Both the position numbers and the translations under genes were made by a program. A model generated the notes under the pieces. The model was not told the origin of the DNA. It ran no database searches and worked only from the letters and a program-made list of their open reading frames with translations. Positions 60,901 through 64,000 of a DNA stretch of 64,000 bases are shown here, piece after piece. Location of the stretch: positions 2,790,001 through 2,854,000 of the forward strand of contig WUJK01000004.1 in assembly GCA_011317545.1 (NCBI GenBank). Direction: 5' to 3'. Origin of the DNA: Coniella vitis. Taxonomy: Eukaryota; Ascomycota; Sordariomycetes; Diaporthales; Schizoparmaceae. The number at the start of each line of letters is the position of its first letter. Position 1 is the stretch's first letter.

Positions 60901-62316
60901 CGCAATGTCTGGCAGCAGAGTCGCACAGGAAAGGATTGTTGCATCTCGTCACACTGAGGGAGGCATCTTGTGTGGCAAAGAACGAAGGCCGCGTGATTGC
61001 TTGCATGGGATTTCGAGAAGAGATGTTTGCTGGTACCACATGGTCTAGGGCGAGCTAAATTCAGAGAACTAAGTCTAAAAGCATTGGCGTCACTGGAGGA
61101 TCCAGACTTGGACGTGTATATAAGAATCTTACGAGCTCTCTCGACTTTTCAATCTGGCCCGATCAAGTCTCCCCTGGACTTTTCTGATTCAACAGCCATG
61201 GAGGGTAGAGGTATCGGGTCCTGATACAGCGGTGTTGGATGCTTGGGTTTCTGCTTGAACCTGTCTCGGGTCAGCAACGATAGAAATCCAACTCGTATGG
61301 CTCCATGGAGACTCACCTTCGTCTCGAATTCGTGCCACCTCTGCTCGACGTAGATTTGCCGTGTCTCGCGATGTTTGGTGCCTTCTTGCCCTCGCCACTA
61401 CTCTTGCGAGCCCTGTGCCCTTCTATGACTGCACCGGCGTTACAGGCTTTTAGACGACTTGAGTACCGACAAGCTTGAGACAGGCGGCAGTGCGTCAGTG
61501 CTTGTGTTGCCCTTCAGCCAGTGGCTGTAGAAGTTGCACAAAAGCAGCCTGCAATTGTGAATCACGGGCTGGCCGTCGGTTGATATCCAATAAGGAAAAT
61601 TAAAAAAAGATTATTTTTTTTATTAAAAAAAAAGCGCAATCTGAGAAGGATGAAGAGCTACAAGACAATGGAAGGAAGGATGGGGCCTCCTGTCGGCTGC
61701 TACTTCGTGGTCGTGACTGCTGCAGCCTGCAGCCCTGCACTAGCATCGTAGAAGTGGCAGGAGCCAGGAACATACTAACCGCATATCTGAGTGTGCCCGT
61801 CTTCGCGTCTTGATTTTCTTTCTGATACTTCAGCTTGTTGATATCAATGAGCTATCCTTCCTACGTTACACGCCGTTGAACGCTCTGTGCCACTCTCTGA
61901 GCAGCAACACACCTTGCGCTACGACCTGCAGTCATCGAACCGCCATTCAAACTGCCTTGGGGCTGCTTGAAAAAGTCTGAAGACCTTTGCGATCTAGGCC
62001 TGCATAGGCGCAGTCTCCTTTCCGACCTTTTACATTTTGGTGCCTCTCATCCTGCTTCTCACGTTTGACGAGACTCAAAAGTCGCCTCGAGTCAAAGACA
62101 GCCTCTGAATAAGTCTATCACGATCTCCAGGACTCGGTCATTGAGCAAAAACCCGGCCGTCACCGCTTCTCAGTTCCCCTGGGACATCACCGAAGACAAG
62201 CTGAAAGAGAAATACGTCTGAAAATATTATTGTTACTTCGTACCAAGCCCCAGGGCTCCAGAAACTCCATGATTCGATTACAGAGCCGTGAGGCATTGGG
62301 CGATACACAATGGCCC
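57205..62316. other. 5.1 kb region between PKS and MFS exporter
   Basis: The part next to 57205 is the PKS leader/promoter, with a triplet repeat. I recognise no gene in the remainder; open frames are short and motif-free. About 59.7-60.5 kb is visibly more AT-rich than its surroundings and may be decayed sequence. Long A/T runs lie near 61600-61632. Confidence 0.45.
57901..57945. repeat. AGC trinucleotide repeat, 15 units
   Basis: Fifteen perfect AGC units followed by an A run, about 700 bp upstream of the PKS start codon; the transcribed strand of that gene would read GCT repeats. A second short CAG run lies near 58014-58025. Confidence 0.92.
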
Positions 62317-64000
62317 ATGGAACGACACGTGGATCCATTGCTGGCTTCTAACAAAGCAAAACAGACTACAGCAAGAGGAGAAGGCGATGTCGCCTCAACA
62401 TGGGCTCGGTCTAATTTTCAACTTCAAGACACGATACCACTTGGATCTGCTTCCTCGGCGCCAGTCTCAAATCTTCATTCTCCGTCAAGCGTCCCGCAGC
62501 CATTAGAGGAGCCTGAGTTCTGCCCAGCTCCATCCAATAGTGATCTCCTCGTTGGCTCGATAAACCAAAGAGACCCACACGCGATGGCAACACCGCTCAA
62601 CGAAAGTTTCCACGCGACTAGCCCCGCGCCTCTGCCTGTGATAAGCGGTGTTCGTCTTGCCGTGGTTATCATCGTGTGCGTACGGACCTGCAAATGGATT
62701 GGGAGTGTTCAGTTGGAGGCACAGTTTTGCTGACAGGTAATAGGATGCTCGGTGGGCTTCTATTCTCTGTTATGGATACGACCATCGTTTCAACAGCCCT
62801 TGTCAGCATCGCAACTGATTTACAAGACTTCGGAAACATGTACTGGGTGGTCCTGGCATATATCCTATCCTACATAGGTGAGCAGCCTCTACATAGGACC
62901 GTGAGCATGCGAGAATTAGGCTCACAAGATTACTATAGGCTGTGCCATAGGTTTTGCTAAGCTTGCTGACCATTTCGGCCGTCTTCCCATCTTTTTGTTG
63001 TCCTGGTTATTATTTGCAGCCTTTTCGCTCGGCTGTGGGTTCGCAACGACCATGTCTCAACTGTGAGTATTGCGGTCCGCTCAACTGGTTGAACCCGGGT
63101 CAGAGGCAATACTAATACGAGAACGTTTGTCGACAATTAGCATTATTTTTCGAGCATTGCAAGGAGTCGGTGGCTCTGGTCTCTACAGCCTATCGCAAAT
63201 TGCCCTTGCTGAGATTGCTCCCCATGGAAAGAACGCTCTGATTGGAATGGTCATTGGGATGACGCTGGCGGTTTCATTTGTTCTTGGCCCTTTGCTCGGC
63301 GGCGCGATTTCGGCAAGCAATTGGCGCTGGATCTTTTACATGAAGTAAGTACAATAGCAGCTACTCATGATTCCTGAAAGTATTCAAAGAACACGTCCCC
63401 CCCCCCCAAGAGGCGCAAATAACACTAACCATCAAAGTATTCCTGCCGGTTTCCTTTGCATGTTTGGCCTTTGCGTCCTGTGGCCACAAGGCTTTGGCAA
63501 GCCTCAACACCCATGGAGAGAGTTCTGGAGAATTGACTTTGTGGGAAATATTTTAATTCTCGCTGCATGCGTCTTAATGGTCTATAGTCTGCAACAGGCT
63601 GGGACGATGATATTCGCGTGGACCAGCGTTGAATTTGTTACAACATTCGCCGGCTCAGTCATATGCTGGGCTCTATTCTGGGGTTGGCAACTTGTACTTC
63701 GGCAGCTGCCCATTCAAGTTGAGCCGGTTTTCCCAGTTCGACTAGTATATCATCGAATCTACATGGCCGCAGTCATGTAAGTCCTATATCTTCTCATGGT
63801 TATCTGAACTCAAAAAGTCTGTCTGAAATTGACACCTAATTCTTTGATAGATCCATGTTTCTGTCTGGTTATTCTTATCTGGCGATTATCATCACCCTTC
63901 CGGAACGATTTCAGATTGTCAACGAGGACACGAGTTTGATGGCTGGAGTGCACCTACTGCCCATGCTTGGAGCAACGGCAGTAGGCTCAATTCTGGGAGG
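62317..64000 (+). CDS. MFS multidrug exporter, DHA2 type (partial, runs off window)
   Basis: Six exons seen: 62317-62675, 62744-62877, 62939-63062, 63141-63344, 63438-63776 and 63851 onward; all introns are 61-93 nt with GT..AG ends. A polar 110-residue N-terminus with DPLL precedes the membrane domain. The landmarks are those of 14-helix proton antiporters: MDTTIVSTAL in helix 1, FAKLADHFGRLP (motif A), FRALQGVGGSGLYSL, and motif C with FVLGPLLGGAISASNWRWIFYMNIP. Such proteins export toxic compounds and are common in fungal metabolite clusters, which fits the neighbouring PKS. The 3' end lies outside. The start is uncertain: upstream in-frame Met at 62230 or 62269 would lengthen the tail. 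Confidence 0.82.

Noticed and set aside
61189..61440. Basic, Arg/Cys-containing minus-strand frames near the exporter, considered as a Zn2Cys6 regulator
   Set aside because: No C-x2-C-x6-C-x5-12-C-x2-C-x6-8-C pattern could be found in any frame.

Overview
The window is nuclear DNA of a filamentous ascomycete (Pezizomycotina). The evidence is 50-210 bp introns with GT..AG ends and CTAAC/CTGAC branch points, an AreA/NIT2-type GATA factor, a fungal highly reducing polyketide synthase, a LysM secretory protein, a CFEM-like wall protein and fungal forms of several housekeeping genes. Sordariomycetes is the likelier class, but this is inference only. I support 15 protein genes, most with exon boundaries read from splice signals and reading-frame continuity. 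I saw no rRNA, tRNA, CRISPR array or intact transposon.

Layout. 1-22.5 kb is a normally dense housekeeping block: Naa50-like acetyltransferase (-), SAGA Sgf11-like zinc protein (+), PPIL1-type cyclophilin (-), signal peptide peptidase (+), secreted LysM protein (-), YIF1 (-), SRP receptor alpha (+) and the nitrogen regulator AreA (-). 22.5-35.9 kb is a 13 kb stretch without a recognisable gene, behind the areA start. It holds microsatellites, homopolymers and many copies of a short palindrome-related word (TACTATGTA / TACATAGTA). 35.9-49.6 kb has genes again: a one-pass membrane protein (+), a Gly/Trp-rich CFEM-like GPI protein (-), the NDR-family kinase Dbf2/Sid2 (-), ribosomal protein eS30 (-, five exons including a 16-nt micro-exon), a WBP11-like splicing protein (+) and an MCT-like MFS transporter (+).

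50.3-64 kb looks like part of a secondary-metabolite locus. A 2,207-residue highly reducing PKS (KS-AT-DH-ER-KR-ACP, no methyltransferase, no releasing domain) is encoded on the minus strand. A DHA2-type MFS exporter begins at the right edge and runs off the window. The ER domain of the PKS has lost its nucleotide-binding loop and other ER signature positions, while KS, AT, KR and ACP motifs look intact. This PKS is the most interesting object here. No tailoring enzyme, trans-acting ER or pathway regulator is visible, so the cluster either continues past 64 kb or is minimal.

How genes relate. Three divergent gene pairs share short upstream regions: cyclophilin/signal peptide peptidase, YIF1/SRP receptor and eS30/WBP11. 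The YIF1/SRP receptor region carries clustered GATA sites of the kind AreA binds. Several products belong to the early secretory pathway (SRP receptor, signal peptide peptidase, YIF1). This is likely chance neighbourhood rather than an operon-like unit.
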